Translations under genes and position numbers: made by a program
Assembly: GCA_017476305.1 (NCBI GenBank)
Contig: JAFVAA010000477.1
Span: forward strand, 1-7,430
Length of the DNA stretch: 7,430 nt
Source of the DNA: Lachnospiraceae bacterium
GTDB lineage: Bacteria; Bacillota; Clostridia; Lachnospirales; Lachnospiraceae
Direction of reading: 5' to 3'
Shown: piece after piece, positions 1 to 6,618 of the stretch
Numbering within the stretch: the first letter of the stretch is position 1
How the letters are laid out: the number at the start of each line of letters is the position of its first letter
The notes under the pieces: model-generated
Seen by the model: only the letters and a program-made list of their open reading frames with translations
Told to the model about the DNA's origin: nothing
The model's database searches: none

Positions 1-27
1 AGGAATTGTAAATAAATAATTTGAGCA
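1..27 (+). repeat. Left terminal inverted repeat of the IS
   Basis: The first 19 bases are perfectly complementary to the last 19 bases of the element (1372-1390). With two mismatches at 20-21 and one at 25, the match continues to about base 28, giving roughly 24 of 27 matching positions. Such ends are the transposase binding and cleavage sites. Confidence 0.88.
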
Positions 28-48
28 ACTTTATAAATTTCTACTTCC

Positions 49-63
49 TTATTTATTTACAAT
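49..63 (-). repeat. Subterminal third copy of the IS end motif
   Basis: Bases 49-63 are an exact 15-base inverted copy of bases 5-19 of the left terminal repeat. The two could pair as a stem with a 29-base loop. The copy sits directly upstream of the extended -10 element of the transposase promoter. This position suggests that transposase bound to its own end motif could also block its transcription, which is an inference. Confidence 0.75.
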
Positions 64-64
64 A

Positions 65-73
65 TGTTATAAT
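65..73 (+). promoter_or_regulatory. Extended -10 promoter of the transposase gene
   Basis: The sequence tgttataat gives a TG dinucleotide one base before a perfect TATAAT (68-73), the extended -10 form. The -35 region at about 45-50 (ttcctt) is poor, so the extended -10 probably carries the promoter. The start codon follows at 104 with a strong aaggaggt ribosome binding site at 89-96, seven bases before it. Confidence 0.6.
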
Positions 74-103
74 ATCTGTAGAACTCATAAGGAGGTTTTA
101 CAG

Positions 104-1366
104 ATGAAAGCTAATCAGGATGTTAAAAATTTTGCGTCTACCATTCTTGTAGAAATGATGCCAATTTTAGACGAAAAACAGCAACGTCATCTGTCTGGCA
201 TCATAGCTTCTGCACTTGGTTATGGTGGGGTAAGTTTTGTTAATTCCATTACCGGACAATCCAGAAATACAATCGTTGCAGGAACTGATCATGATACCCA
301 TTCAGATGATATAAAGGATGATGAGTCGCCAATACAATCATCTGTAAAAACAAGCACGAAACAAACAGGTCGTATACGGCGCCCCGGTGGCGGAAGAAAG
401 CCGATAGAAACCAAGTATCCAGATCTTGCAGAGAAGATCGAGGAAATCATAAGTGATGACACTTATGGCAACCCAGAGAAACCATTGCGTTATACATCTA
501 AAAGTTTGCGTAAAATTGCTGAAGCACTTATGGAAAAAGGTATTAATGTATGCCATGTTATTGTAGCTAAAACACTTGAAAAGCTTGGATACAGCAGACA
601 GCAGAACCAAAAAATGAAGCAGTTAGGCTCTCAACACCCGGATAGGGATGCACAATTTTGTTTTATAAACGATACTGCTGAAGAATTTCTCAACAATGAA
701 GAACCGGTCATTTCAGTAGACACAAAGAAGAAAGAGAATATCGGGAACTTCAAAAACAACGGTTCAGAGTATCGTCCTCAAAAGGATCCTCGTCAGGTAT
801 TGGATCATGATTTTCCATTACCTGAGTTGGGAAAAGTTGCTCCATATGGGATATATGTAGTAAATAACAATACTGGTTTCATCAATCTGGGTATCAGTCA
901 TGATACACCTGAGTTTGCTGGTGAGAGTGTATATCAATGGTGGCAATGCGTTGGAAAGAATACTTTTCCAAATGCAAAAAGGTTATATATCACCTGCGAC
1001 GGTGGAGGAAGCAACGGAAGCCGAGTATGGCTTTGGAAATATTACTTGCAGGAATTATCAAACCTTACAGGCCTAGAAATACATGTCTCTCATTTTCCGC
1101 CGGGAACATCCAAGTGGAATAAAGTAGAGCATCGGCTTTTCTGCTACATATCAAAGAACTGGCAAGGACAGCCACTTATAGATATAGAAACAACCATCAG
1201 CTTGATTGGCTCAACAACCACAGAAAAAGGCCTTACTGTAAAATGTAGATTAGATGAAAACCATTATGAAACAGGCAAGAAAATCACAGAGGAACAAAAA
1301 GACCAACTGAACATTATCTTTAATGGACCTAATGAAAAATGGAACTACATAATAATTCCAAATTGA
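104..1366 (+). CDS. ISAzo13-family DDE transposase
   Basis: This 420-residue enzyme is likely to cut and join the ends of the surrounding IS. After an N-terminal segment and a charged linker (about 60-100, containing the basic run RIRRPGGGRKP) comes a helix-turn-helix-like DNA-binding stretch at about 130-163 (SLRKIAEAL...VAKTLEKLGYS). The catalytic core has the expected order of acidic residues: D206 in ISVDTKKKE, D299 in YITCDGGGSNGSR, and E342 in PPGTSKWNKVEHRLF. This pattern, with the GGGSN and SKWNKVEHRLF motifs, is typical of the 'Rhodopirellula transposase' DDE domain of ISAzo13 elements. The frame is intact from a start with a good ribosome binding site to the right terminal repeat, so the enzyme is probably functional. 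It is transcribed towards clpA (convergent, 34 bases between stop codons). The family call is firm; a specific IS name cannot be given. Confidence 0.92.
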   Translation: MKANQDVKNFASTILVEMMPILDEKQQRHLSGIIASALGYGGVSFVNSITGQSRNTIVAGTDHDTHSDDIKDDESPIQSSVKTSTKQTGRIRRPGGGRKPIETKYPDLAEKIEEIISDDTYGNPEKPLRYTSKSLRKIAEALMEKGINVCHVIVAKTLEKLGYSRQQNQKMKQLGSQHPDRDAQFCFINDTAEEFLNNEEPVISVDTKKKENIGNFKNNGSEYRPQKDPRQVLDHDFPLPELGKVAPYGIYVVNNNTGFINLGISHDTPEFAGESVYQWWQCVGKNTFPNAKRLYITCDGGGSNGSRVWLWKYYLQELSNLTGLEIHVSHFPPGTSKWNKVEHRLFCYISKNWQGQPLIDIETTISLIGSTTTEKGLTVKCRLDENHYETGKKITEEQKDQLNIIFNGPNEKWNYIIIPN

Positions 1367-1390
1367 TCAGGTTATTTATTTACAATTCCT
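1364..1390 (-). repeat. Right terminal inverted repeat of the IS
   Basis: This is the complement of the left end. The outer 19 bases match perfectly and the inner part is imperfect. It begins inside the transposase stop codon (1364-1366), so the coding region runs right up to the terminal repeat. No hairpin terminator is visible between this end and clpA. Confidence 0.88.
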
Positions 1391-1400
1391 TAAACGCCTT

Positions 1401-3647
1401 TTAAACGCACCTCATCCGGCTTTCCCGGACCACGATCCGAAAGGAATCCCCCTCTGCCGTGATGAGAAGCGTTCCGCCATCCTTTAATCTGCCAAACAGA
1501 ATTTCATCTACTAAAAGCGGTTTTATCTCATTTCTGATGACACGGTCTGCTTCCCTTGCGCCAAATTCTTTACTGATTCCTTTCTTCCTTATTAGATTCA
1601 CTGCTTCCTCTGACACCTCTAAAAGGATTTTTTTCTTCTCTAAAAGGCTCCTAAGCTCCCCAAGTTTTTTCTCCACCACGCGGGCCGCCATATCATCATC
1701 CATGCCACGAAAGACCACGATCCGGTTCAAACGGTTCCGGAACTCCGGCTGGAAAATCCGCTTTACCTCCTCCATGACGACGCTGTCACTCTGATCCGTG
1801 CCGTGGAAACCAAGCCCCGCCTTTCCGATACGGCTGGCCCCTGCATTCGAAGTCATAATGAGCACCACATTCCGAAAATCCGCCTTTCTTCCCTGATTAT
1901 CCGTCAGCGTCGCATAATCCATCACCTGTAAAAGGACATTGTAGATATCCGGATGTGCCTTCTCAAACTCATCCAGCAAAAGGACTGCAAAAGGATTTTT
2001 CCTGATTTCCTCGGTAAGAAGTCCTCCCTCCTCATACCCGACATAGCCTGCCGGAGAGCCGATGAGCTTCGCCACAGCATGCTTCTCCCCGTACTCGCTC
2101 ATATCAAAGCGGATGAGCTTTACTCCCAGTTCCTCGGAAAGGCTTCTGGCGATCTCCGTCTTTCCAACACCGGTCGGCCCCACGAAAAGAAGACTCGCGA
2201 GCGGCTTCCCATCCTCTAAAAGTCCCGCCTTTGAAAACTTGATGGCATTCACCACCTGGGAAACTGCCTCGTCCTGTCCGAAAATGCGGCTCTTTAACCG
2301 GTCCTCCAGCGTAGCAAGTCCCTCGATTTCATCCGTCTTTACCGTTTCCAAAGGCACTCTGCATATCTTCGTCAGGACTTCGTTCACGACATCCTTCCCC
2401 ACCGTCTGCACTTCTCCCGGAATCATGTGGAGCTTTCTATATGCCCCCGCTTCATCCATCAGGTCGATTGCTTTATCCGGAAGATACCTTTCATGAATAT
2501 GCTTCACGCTCATTTCCACAGCATGGCGCAAGACGCCATCCGCATAGGAAACACCATGAAATTCCTCATATTTTGCCTTTAGCCCTTCCAGGATCTCCAG
2601 TGCTTCCTCCTCGTCCGGCTCCCTGATCTCCACATTTTGAAACCTGCGGACCAGGCTTTTATTTTTCTCAAAGTATTTTTTATACTCCTCAAAGGTCGTC
2701 GCCCCAATGAAGCGGATGTGACCATCTGCCAGATAAGGCTTTAGCATATTCGAAGCATCGAAGGAGCTCTCCCCCACTGCTCCTGCCCCTGCCAGATTAT
2801 GGATCTCATCGATATATATGATAGGAGCTTCTTCCTTGGAAATCTCCTCTAAAACCGTTTTAAACCTCTTTTCAAAGTCACCTCTGTACTGCGTGCCCGC
2901 AAGCATTCCACCGAGATCCAGGGCAAAAATCCTGCTTTCCTTTAAATGCTGCGGAACCCTCCCCGCCCTGATAAGCTGAACCAGGCCATGGGTAATTGCC
3001 GTTTTCCCTACTCCCGGTTCGCCGATGTGGAGCGGATTATTTTTATCCTTTCTGCACAGGATCTGAATGGTTCGTTCGATTTCCGCCTCCCTCCCGATCA
3101 AAGGATTGACATCTGTCAGCGTTTCATTTAAGCATGGCGCATAGAGCCTCCACTTCTCTTTCGCTCCCCTCTCCGAATCCTCTTCTGCCTCCTCTCCGGA
3201 CAGTAGTTCTTCATACGAATCCATTTCCTCCTCTAACACCATCATCTCCCTGAGAAGCTCCGCTTCCGTGATTCCCTGTTTCTCCATATAATAAACTGCA
3301 TAGCTCTCCTCCAACTGCCAGATTCCATGGACAATATGCCTGACATCCACCTCATCATTCCCGCTATTTTCCGCACTGTTTCCGGCAAAGCTCAGCACAT
3401 AAATGCTGGCAGCCGAAAATTCCGGTTCTTTTTCCTGCACACGATCAATATAATTTTCCATATATTCCGTGAGACAGAAACGCAGTCCTTCTATATTTCC
3501 GCCACATTCTGCGAATGCATCTCTGAAATTCCCATCTTCACAAACTGCAAAAAGGATCGTCTCCGGCGTTACATATTCATAATGCTGCCCCCTTGCGTAA
3601 TCCACTGCATCCTGTATGATGTCAAATACCTCATTTGTCATATCCAT
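1401..3647 (-). CDS. clpA: ClpA, AAA+ unfoldase subunit of the Clp protease
   Basis: This 748-residue cytoplasmic hexameric unfoldase threads substrates into ClpP using ATP. An N-terminal Clp repeat domain (about 1-145) is followed by an acidic linker (about 137-160). D1 has Walker A GEPGVGKT (209-216), pore loop YRGDF (254-258), Walker B IIYIDE (276-281), sensor IGATT (314-318) and R334/R335. D2 has Walker A GPTGVGKT (490-497), pore loop GYVGY (534-538), Walker B VLLLDE (555-560), and sensor-2 GAR (696-698). The tripeptide LGF (612-614), in the position of the ClpP-docking loop, fits the [LIV]-G-[FL] consensus, so ClpP partnership is expected. There is no coiled-coil middle domain between D1 and D2, and the length matches ClpA (about 750) rather than ClpC or ClpB. 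The start lies two bases after the clpS stop, with GGAGGAGG (3662-3655) inside the last clpS codons; the ATG two codons further in is a possible alternative. The IS begins 10 bases after the stop, so the original terminator has been displaced. Confidence 0.95.
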   Translation of the reverse strand: MDMTNEVFDIIQDAVDYARGQHYEYVTPETILFAVCEDGNFRDAFAECGGNIEGLRFCLTEYMENYIDRVQEKEPEFSAASIYVLSFAGNSAENSGNDEVDVRHIVHGIWQLEESYAVYYMEKQGITEAELLREMMVLEEEMDSYEELLSGEEAEEDSERGAKEKWRLYAPCLNETLTDVNPLIGREAEIERTIQILCRKDKNNPLHIGEPGVGKTAITHGLVQLIRAGRVPQHLKESRIFALDLGGMLAGTQYRGDFEKRFKTVLEEISKEEAPIIYIDEIHNLAGAGAVGESSFDASNMLKPYLADGHIRFIGATTFEEYKKYFEKNKSLVRRFQNVEIREPDEEEALEILEGLKAKYEEFHGVSYADGVLRHAVEMSVKHIHERYLPDKAIDLMDEAGAYRKLHMIPGEVQTVGKDVVNEVLTKICRVPLETVKTDEIEGLATLEDRLKSRIFGQDEAVSQVVNAIKFSKAGLLEDGKPLASLLFVGPTGVGKTEIARSLSEELGVKLIRFDMSEYGEKHAVAKLIGSPAGYVGYEEGGLLTEEIRKNPFAVLLLDEFEKAHPDIYNVLLQVMDYATLTDNQGRKADFRNVVLIMTSNAGASRIGKAGLGFHGTDQSDSVVMEEVKRIFQPEFRNRLNRIVVFRGMDDDMAARVVEKKLGELRSLLEKKKILLEVSEEAVNLIRKKGISKEFGAREADRVIRNEIKPLLVDEILFGRLKDGGTLLITAEGDSFRIVVRESRMRCV

Positions 3648-3649
3648 CT

Positions 3650-3949
3650 TTATGCCTCCTCCATCGTAAGTCTGAAAGGAAAGCCCTCCGCCTTTGCTCT
3701 GTCCATGGCTGCATGAATCTTTGTCACAGCAATATCGTACGGATAGCTTCCGACGACTGCCCTTCCCTGCCTGTGAACCAGCATCATGACCGCCTCTGCC
3801 ATGACAGGCTCCTTATGAAAGATATCGATCAGAATTTCCACCACGAACTCCATCGTCGTAAAATCGTCATTGAGCATGATGACATGATACATTTTCGGCT
3901 CCTTCGCCCTGATATCGGCATGTTCCTTTACGGATTCCTTCGCTCCCAT
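3650..3949 (-). CDS. clpS: ClpS, N-degron adaptor for ClpA
   Basis: This 99-residue adaptor binds proteins with destabilising N-terminal residues and hands them to the N-domain of ClpA. After a flexible N-terminal tail (about 1-18) the folded core contains the hallmark LNDDFTTMEFV (26-36), a helix ending in MLVHRQG (56-62), and the C-terminal strand region GFPFRLTMEEA. By alignment to the E. coli protein, N27, D28, T31, M33 and H59 correspond to residues of the binding pocket (N34, D35, T38, M40, H66), so substrate recognition appears intact. The start has a GAGAGG ribosome binding site six bases upstream. It is the first gene of the clpS-clpA unit, and the two-base gap to clpA implies coupled translation. 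Its leader contains a hairpin (3974-4001). Confidence 0.95.
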   Translation of the reverse strand: MGAKESVKEHADIRAKEPKMYHVIMLNDDFTTMEFVVEILIDIFHKEPVMAEAVMMLVHRQGRAVVGSYPYDIAVTKIHAAMDRAKAEGFPFRLTMEEA

Positions 3950-3973
3950 AATCTTCCTCTCTTTTCTGTAGAT

Positions 3974-4001
3974 CCGGTCAGAAAAGTTATTTTCCGACCG
4001 G
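3974..4001 (-). promoter_or_regulatory. Leader hairpin upstream of clpS
   Basis: Arms 3974-3985 and 3990-4001 pair over 12 positions with a single mismatch (3980/3995) around a four-base loop, with a GC-rich base (ccggtc/gaccgg). On the clpS strand it lies in the presumed 5' leader, ending about 12 bases before the ribosome binding site. On the + strand it is followed by tttt, but no + strand gene lies upstream to be terminated there. A role in mRNA stability, translation or attenuation of clpS-clpA is possible. It resembles no riboswitch class that I recognise. Confidence 0.5.
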
Positions 4002-4038
4002 TTTTAAGATGCTTATTTTTAAAATGCACTTTTTATAG

Positions 4039-4077
4039 TATACTCAGGAATGGAATTTAATTCCCTTCCTGAGTATA
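4039..4077. repeat. 39-bp near-perfect palindrome between clpS and mcp
   Basis: Bases 4039-4057 and 4059-4077 are complementary over 19 positions with one mismatch (4051/4065), centred on 4058. The outer arms are tatactcaggaa and its complement. A TATACT hexamer on the clpS strand falls at its clpS-proximal edge (4042-4037), but no good -35 stands at the right spacing. It has no T-run on either side, so it is not an ordinary terminator. An operator for a dimeric regulator or a leader stem-loop are the main alternatives. It does not match the CIRCE (TTAGCACTC-N9-GAGTGCTAA) or CtsR heat-shock operators. Confidence 0.6.
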
Positions 4078-4173
4078 ACTATACCACAAACCGCCCTCCA
4101 TGAACACCCCGACCTTCCTCAGCTTTCTTTAACATTTTTCCAGAGGGGTACTGACAAAATGACCATACACCGA

Positions 4174-4202
4174 TTGACAAACCTTTTACAGAAATATATA
4201 CT
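4174..4202 (+). promoter_or_regulatory. Sigma-A promoter of the chemoreceptor gene
   Basis: A perfect TTGACA (4174-4179) is separated by exactly 17 bases from TATACT (4197-4202), five of six to consensus. Transcription would begin near 4209, leaving a leader of about 54 bases. I see no convincing sigma-28 (flagellar) promoter in the region, so this receptor may be expressed constitutively rather than with a motility regulon. Confidence 0.8.
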
Positions 4203-4216
4203 ATCCATATCAGCAC

Positions 4217-4237
4217 AATTTTTTTCATAAAAAAATT
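4217..4237 (+). promoter_or_regulatory. A/T-only hairpin in the chemoreceptor leader
   Basis: Nine bases aattttttt (4217-4225) are exactly complementary to aaaaaaatt (4229-4237) around a three-base loop. It lies just after the predicted transcription start and seven bases before the ribosome binding site (cggagga, 4245-4251). An A/T-only stem is weak, so a regulatory role is uncertain. The ribosome binding site stands 12 bases before the ATG, slightly longer than usual. Confidence 0.35.
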
Positions 4238-4262
4238 ATCAGAACGGAGGAAAACAAAAGAA

Positions 4263-6266
4263 ATGGAGAAAGAAAAGAAACTAAGCAGTATCAAAGCAAA
4301 GCTGATTTTAATGATGGTTCTGATCACGGCAGTCCCGATCATCGTCATTACGATACTCAGCACCAATAGCAGCAGAAACACCAGCATCAAACAGACCGTA
4401 GAGCTCAATAATGCGCAGGCGCATATCATCCAACAGGATATTTTATCTATATTAGACCAGAATATGCGTGCATTACAGTCCATTGCAGCAGCTCCGTCCA
4501 CGGTCGCATATCTGAGCGGAGAGACAGAATATGGTGACAGCATCATCAAACAGCTTCAGGAGATCGATGCCATTTTCAACGACGGAAATGCCATTGCGAT
4601 TTCCGGCAGTGATGGTATGCAGGTATTAAAAAGCGCAGGAGACTGCGTAGATGTTTCGGAAAGAGAATATTTCAAAGCAGCCATGGAAGGCTCTGAATAC
4701 GTGTCAGATATTCAGGTATCTAAATCAAATGGTTCCCGCATCTCCACATTTGCAGTGCCAATCAAGGATGCCAGCGGAAAAGTCATCGGAATCATCCAGA
4801 GAAACTACAATCTCTCCGTATTTCATGACAAGCTTGCAAAGGAGGTAACCGAAGACCAACAGGAGGTCGTCATGGTAGATAATACCGGCTCCGTAATTGC
4901 ACACTCCGGACATGACATCGATCCGGAAAACCCGGAAGACCAGTCCGGCAACCCGTTCTATACCGATTCCAGAGGAGATAAGACAAACGGCTCCTATGTT
5001 TCCACCTTCGAGGGAAAGACCTGGATGGTCTCCTGGTATAAGGAAGCGAAAACCGGCTGGGTAGTCGCATCCTGCCGTTTACAGAGCGTCGCACTCAGTT
5101 CCATCAATAAGACATCTCTGATAAGTGCATTGTTAGGCGCAGGCTTTCTCGTCATATGTATCATACTGTCGCTGTCTATTTCCAAATCCTTTACAGCACC
5201 AATCAAGGAAATCGGCGAATCCATGGAAGCCCTTTCCGATGGCCGCTTCGTAAAGATCAACGCCTTCACGGACAGACAGGATGAGTTCGGTGCCATCATA
5301 CGCGAGGTAAATTCCGTAATAGATAAGCTGAAAAAGATTGTTTCGGGAATTAAAGAATCTGCCTCCTCCGTAAATAAATCCTCTGAACAGTTAGCCGATA
5401 TGTCCTCACGGATCACACAGACCTCGGATGATGTATCAAATGCGGTACAGGAAATTGCCGGAGGAGCGACACAGCAGGCAGAGGAAATTCAGGAAGCAGT
5501 GGAAAATACAACCCTGATCAGCAATAACATCCAGAAGGTTACGGAGGATGCGATAAACGTATCTGCCACTGCCGACCAAATGAACACCAACAGCCTGGAC
5601 TCCAAAGAGCAGCTTGAACGCTTAAAAGACTCCTCAAAGGAAATGAATGGAGCCATCGAAGCAATCACGGAAAAAATCAGTGCTACAGAGGCTGCTGTAG
5701 AACGTATCAGCGAAAAGGTAGCAGCGATCAACTCCATTGCATCACAAACGAATCTTTTAGCCTTAAATGCTTCCATTGAAGCAGCGAGAGCCGGTGAGAT
5801 GGGGAAGGGCTTTGCTGTAGTGGCAGAAGAGATTGGAAAGCTTGCGGATGAATCCGGTGCATCTGCCAATGAAATCCGTCAGGAAATGGATTTACTTCTG
5901 AAGGAATCCCAGAGTGCTGTAGAGATGGCAAGAAAGGTGACAGAAATCACCGAAACAGAGCAGGGACAGATTTTAAATGATACGGTAGCAAGTATCACAA
6001 AGCTGATTCAAGGAATTCAGGTATCGGTAAATGGCATCGACTCGATTACCTTGAATGCGAAAAACTGTGAGGAATCAAAGGCAGGTATCACGGATTCCAT
6101 GAACAGCCTTTCTGCGATTTCCGAAGAAAATGCGGCTGCTTCCGAAGAGACTGCAGCTTCTATGCAGCAGCTTGGTGAAATTGTCAGTGCTCTGGCAACA
6201 GATGCCCAGTCCTTAAAAGATATCTCAAACCAGTTAAGTGAGGATATGAAGTTCTTTAAGGATTAA
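4263..6266 (+). CDS. Methyl-accepting chemotaxis protein with dCache sensor
   Basis: This 667-residue inner-membrane chemoreceptor is likely to control the CheA kinase through CheW. A short basic cytoplasmic start ([13 protein letters not shown]) precedes TM1 (about 14-33). The extracytoplasmic part (about 34-282) has the double-Cache layout: the distal module contains [14 protein letters not shown] and [16 protein letters not shown], and the proximal module contains [14 protein letters not shown] and [22 protein letters not shown]2 is at about 285-306, followed by HAMP (about 306-360) and a long coiled coil. The hairpin tip at about 491-531 carries [20 protein letters not shown] and [16 protein letters not shown], the conserved CheA/CheW contact region. 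Glutamate- and alanine-rich stretches near 400-412 and 620-634 are likely methylation helices. No C-terminal CheR-docking pentapeptide is seen; the protein ends MKFFKD. No che or flagellar gene is adjacent, so it is an orphan receptor. The distal module lacks a clear RxWYxxA-type amino-acid motif (it reads REYFKAA), so the ligand cannot be assigned. Confidence 0.95.
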   Translation: MEKEKKLSSIKAKLILMMVLITAVPIIVITILSTNSSRNTSIKQTVELNNAQAHIIQQDILSILDQNMRALQSIAAAPSTVAYLSGETEYGDSIIKQLQEIDAIFNDGNAIAISGSDGMQVLKSAGDCVDVSEREYFKAAMEGSEYVSDIQVSKSNGSRISTFAVPIKDASGKVIGIIQRNYNLSVFHDKLAKEVTEDQQEVVMVDNTGSVIAHSGHDIDPENPEDQSGNPFYTDSRGDKTNGSYVSTFEGKTWMVSWYKEAKTGWVVASCRLQSVALSSINKTSLISALLGAGFLVICIILSLSISKSFTAPIKEIGESMEALSDGRFVKINAFTDRQDEFGAIIREVNSVIDKLKKIVSGIKESASSVNKSSEQLADMSSRITQTSDDVSNAVQEIAGGATQQAEEIQEAVENTTLISNNIQKVTEDAINVSATADQMNTNSLDSKEQLERLKDSSKEMNGAIEAITEKISATEAAVERISEKVAAINSIASQTNLLALNASIEAARAGEMGKGFAVVAEEIGKLADESGASANEIRQEMDLLLKESQSAVEMARKVTEITETEQGQILNDTVASITKLIQGIQVSVNGIDSITLNAKNCEESKAGITDSMNSLSAISEENAAASEETAASMQQLGEIVSALATDAQSLKDISNQLSEDMKFFKD

Positions 6267-6315
6267 AGAATCCCGATACAGAAAAAAGGATCTTTCATTG
6301 GAATGATTCTTTCAC

Positions 6316-6367
6316 AAAAAATCTCCGCGATATTTGGTAGATTTTCAAATATCGTGGAGATTTTTTT
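6316..6367 (+). terminator. Strong intrinsic terminator after the chemoreceptor gene
   Basis: Arms 6316-6336 and 6346-6366 pair over 21 positions (one G-U pair) around a nine-base loop and run into a seven-base T tract (6361-6367), with a second T run at 6371-6376. The left arm starts with six A residues, so the structure could also stop transcription arriving from the right on the - strand. It begins 50 bases past the stop codon. Confidence 0.92.
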
Positions 6368-6415
6368 CTGTTTTTTATCCATATTCTAGTAGGAATTTAT
6401 TATTTTTATGTGATA

Positions 6416-6535
6416 TTGACCTATTTTAGTCCCAGCCCAGCTTCTTTTTCTTCATCTGCATGTCCGCTGCAATCTTCTCTCCTAAACGCTAGTATAGCAT
6501 TTTACCACCAATTGCCCGCTATGTTAATAGGTCAA
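6416..6535. repeat. 120-bp block bounded by 10-bp inverted repeats
   Basis: The sequence ttgacctatt (6416-6425) recurs inverted as aataggtcaa (6526-6535) without mismatch, 100 bases apart. The block lies in the spacer between the chemoreceptor terminator and the rrf2 promoter, which has no other gene. It contains a short - strand open frame and, on the - strand, an extended -10 like tgctatact upstream of aggagag. It could be a tiny non-autonomous element, a small transcript, or chance in A/T-rich DNA. I see no duplicated flanking bases to support transposition. Confidence 0.35.
6426..6488 (-). pseudogene. Possible remnant or micro-ORF before rrf2
   Basis: Reading the - strand, 20 sense codons end at a TAA (6428-6426) with the peptide tail MQMKKKKLGWD, preceded in frame by GEKIAAD. 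The frame is closed by a TAG at 6491-6489 just upstream, so only an 11-residue peptide could start at an ATG (6461). A purine-rich aggagag lies 13 bases before that ATG and a TATACT just beyond. The composition looks like the C-terminal tail of a once longer protein, but I do not recognise it. This is a weak call. Confidence 0.2.
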
Positions 6536-6554
6536 AAGGAGTTATCTGTGAAGT

Positions 6555-6583
6555 TTGAAATTTCCCCGGGAATACAGTATAAT
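6555..6583 (+). promoter_or_regulatory. Sigma-A promoter of rrf2 with spacer palindrome
   Basis: TTGAAA (6555-6560) and a perfect TATAAT (6578-6583) are separated by 17 bases. Within the spacer lies the 11-bp palindrome ttccc-c-gggaa (6562-6572), placed where a bound repressor would exclude RNA polymerase. Many Rrf2 regulators repress their own gene, so this is a candidate autoregulatory operator. The promoter is seen directly; the operator role is inferred. Confidence 0.72.
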
Positions 6584-6618
6584 AAATCAAAGACTTACAG
6601 ATTATGGTGGTGATTCAT

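Larger units (their letters stand above)
1..1390 (+). mobile_element. Complete ISAzo13-family insertion sequence
   Basis: Both ends carry the same inverted terminal sequence (aggaattgtaaataaataa at the left, its complement at the right), and one intact transposase gene fills the space between. The element is about 1.39 kb. The right end lies 10 bases beyond the clpA stop codon. The left end is the first base of the window, so the left flank and any target-site duplication cannot be seen. The base at 1391 (t) might also belong to the element if the left copy has an extra a just outside the window. The element is visibly richer in A+T than the clp genes beside it, which fits recent arrival. The family assignment comes from the transposase, not from the ends. 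Confidence 0.88.

Noticed and set aside
1390..1408. Repeated ttaaacgc at 1390-1397 and 1401-1408 as a possible target-site duplication
   Set aside because: Both copies are on the same side of the IS, one overlaps its last base and the other is in the clpA stop region. A target duplication needs a copy on each side of the element.
3327..4060. Two overlapping + strand open frames (3327-3716 and 3635-4060) antisense to clpA and clpS
   Set aside because: They are antisense shadows of conserved coding sequence, have no good ribosome binding site, and the second runs on into the clpS leader and palindrome.
4039..4077. Palindrome as an intrinsic terminator or as a CIRCE heat-shock operator
   Set aside because: No T-run follows on either strand, and the arm sequence and spacing do not match TTAGCACTC-N9-GAGTGCTAA.
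4079..4549. 156-codon open frame on the - strand covering the start of the chemoreceptor gene
   Set aside because: It overlaps the clearly real receptor and its promoter, its product matches nothing I know, and its upstream part is simply antisense to TM1 and the Cache domain. Only its tail (KKAEEGRGVHGGRFVV) lies outside, too little to support a gene.
6265..6312. Second hairpin after the chemoreceptor gene (aaagaatc 6265-6272 with gattcttt 6305-6312)
   Set aside because: The eight-base stem encloses a 32-base loop, overlaps the stop codon and has no adequate T-run. The stronger hairpin at 6316-6366 explains termination.
6604..6618. Upstream ATG at 6604 as the rrf2 start
   Set aside because: It would add MVVIH before the conserved MMISTKG family start and would place the ggtggtga ribosome binding site inside the gene.
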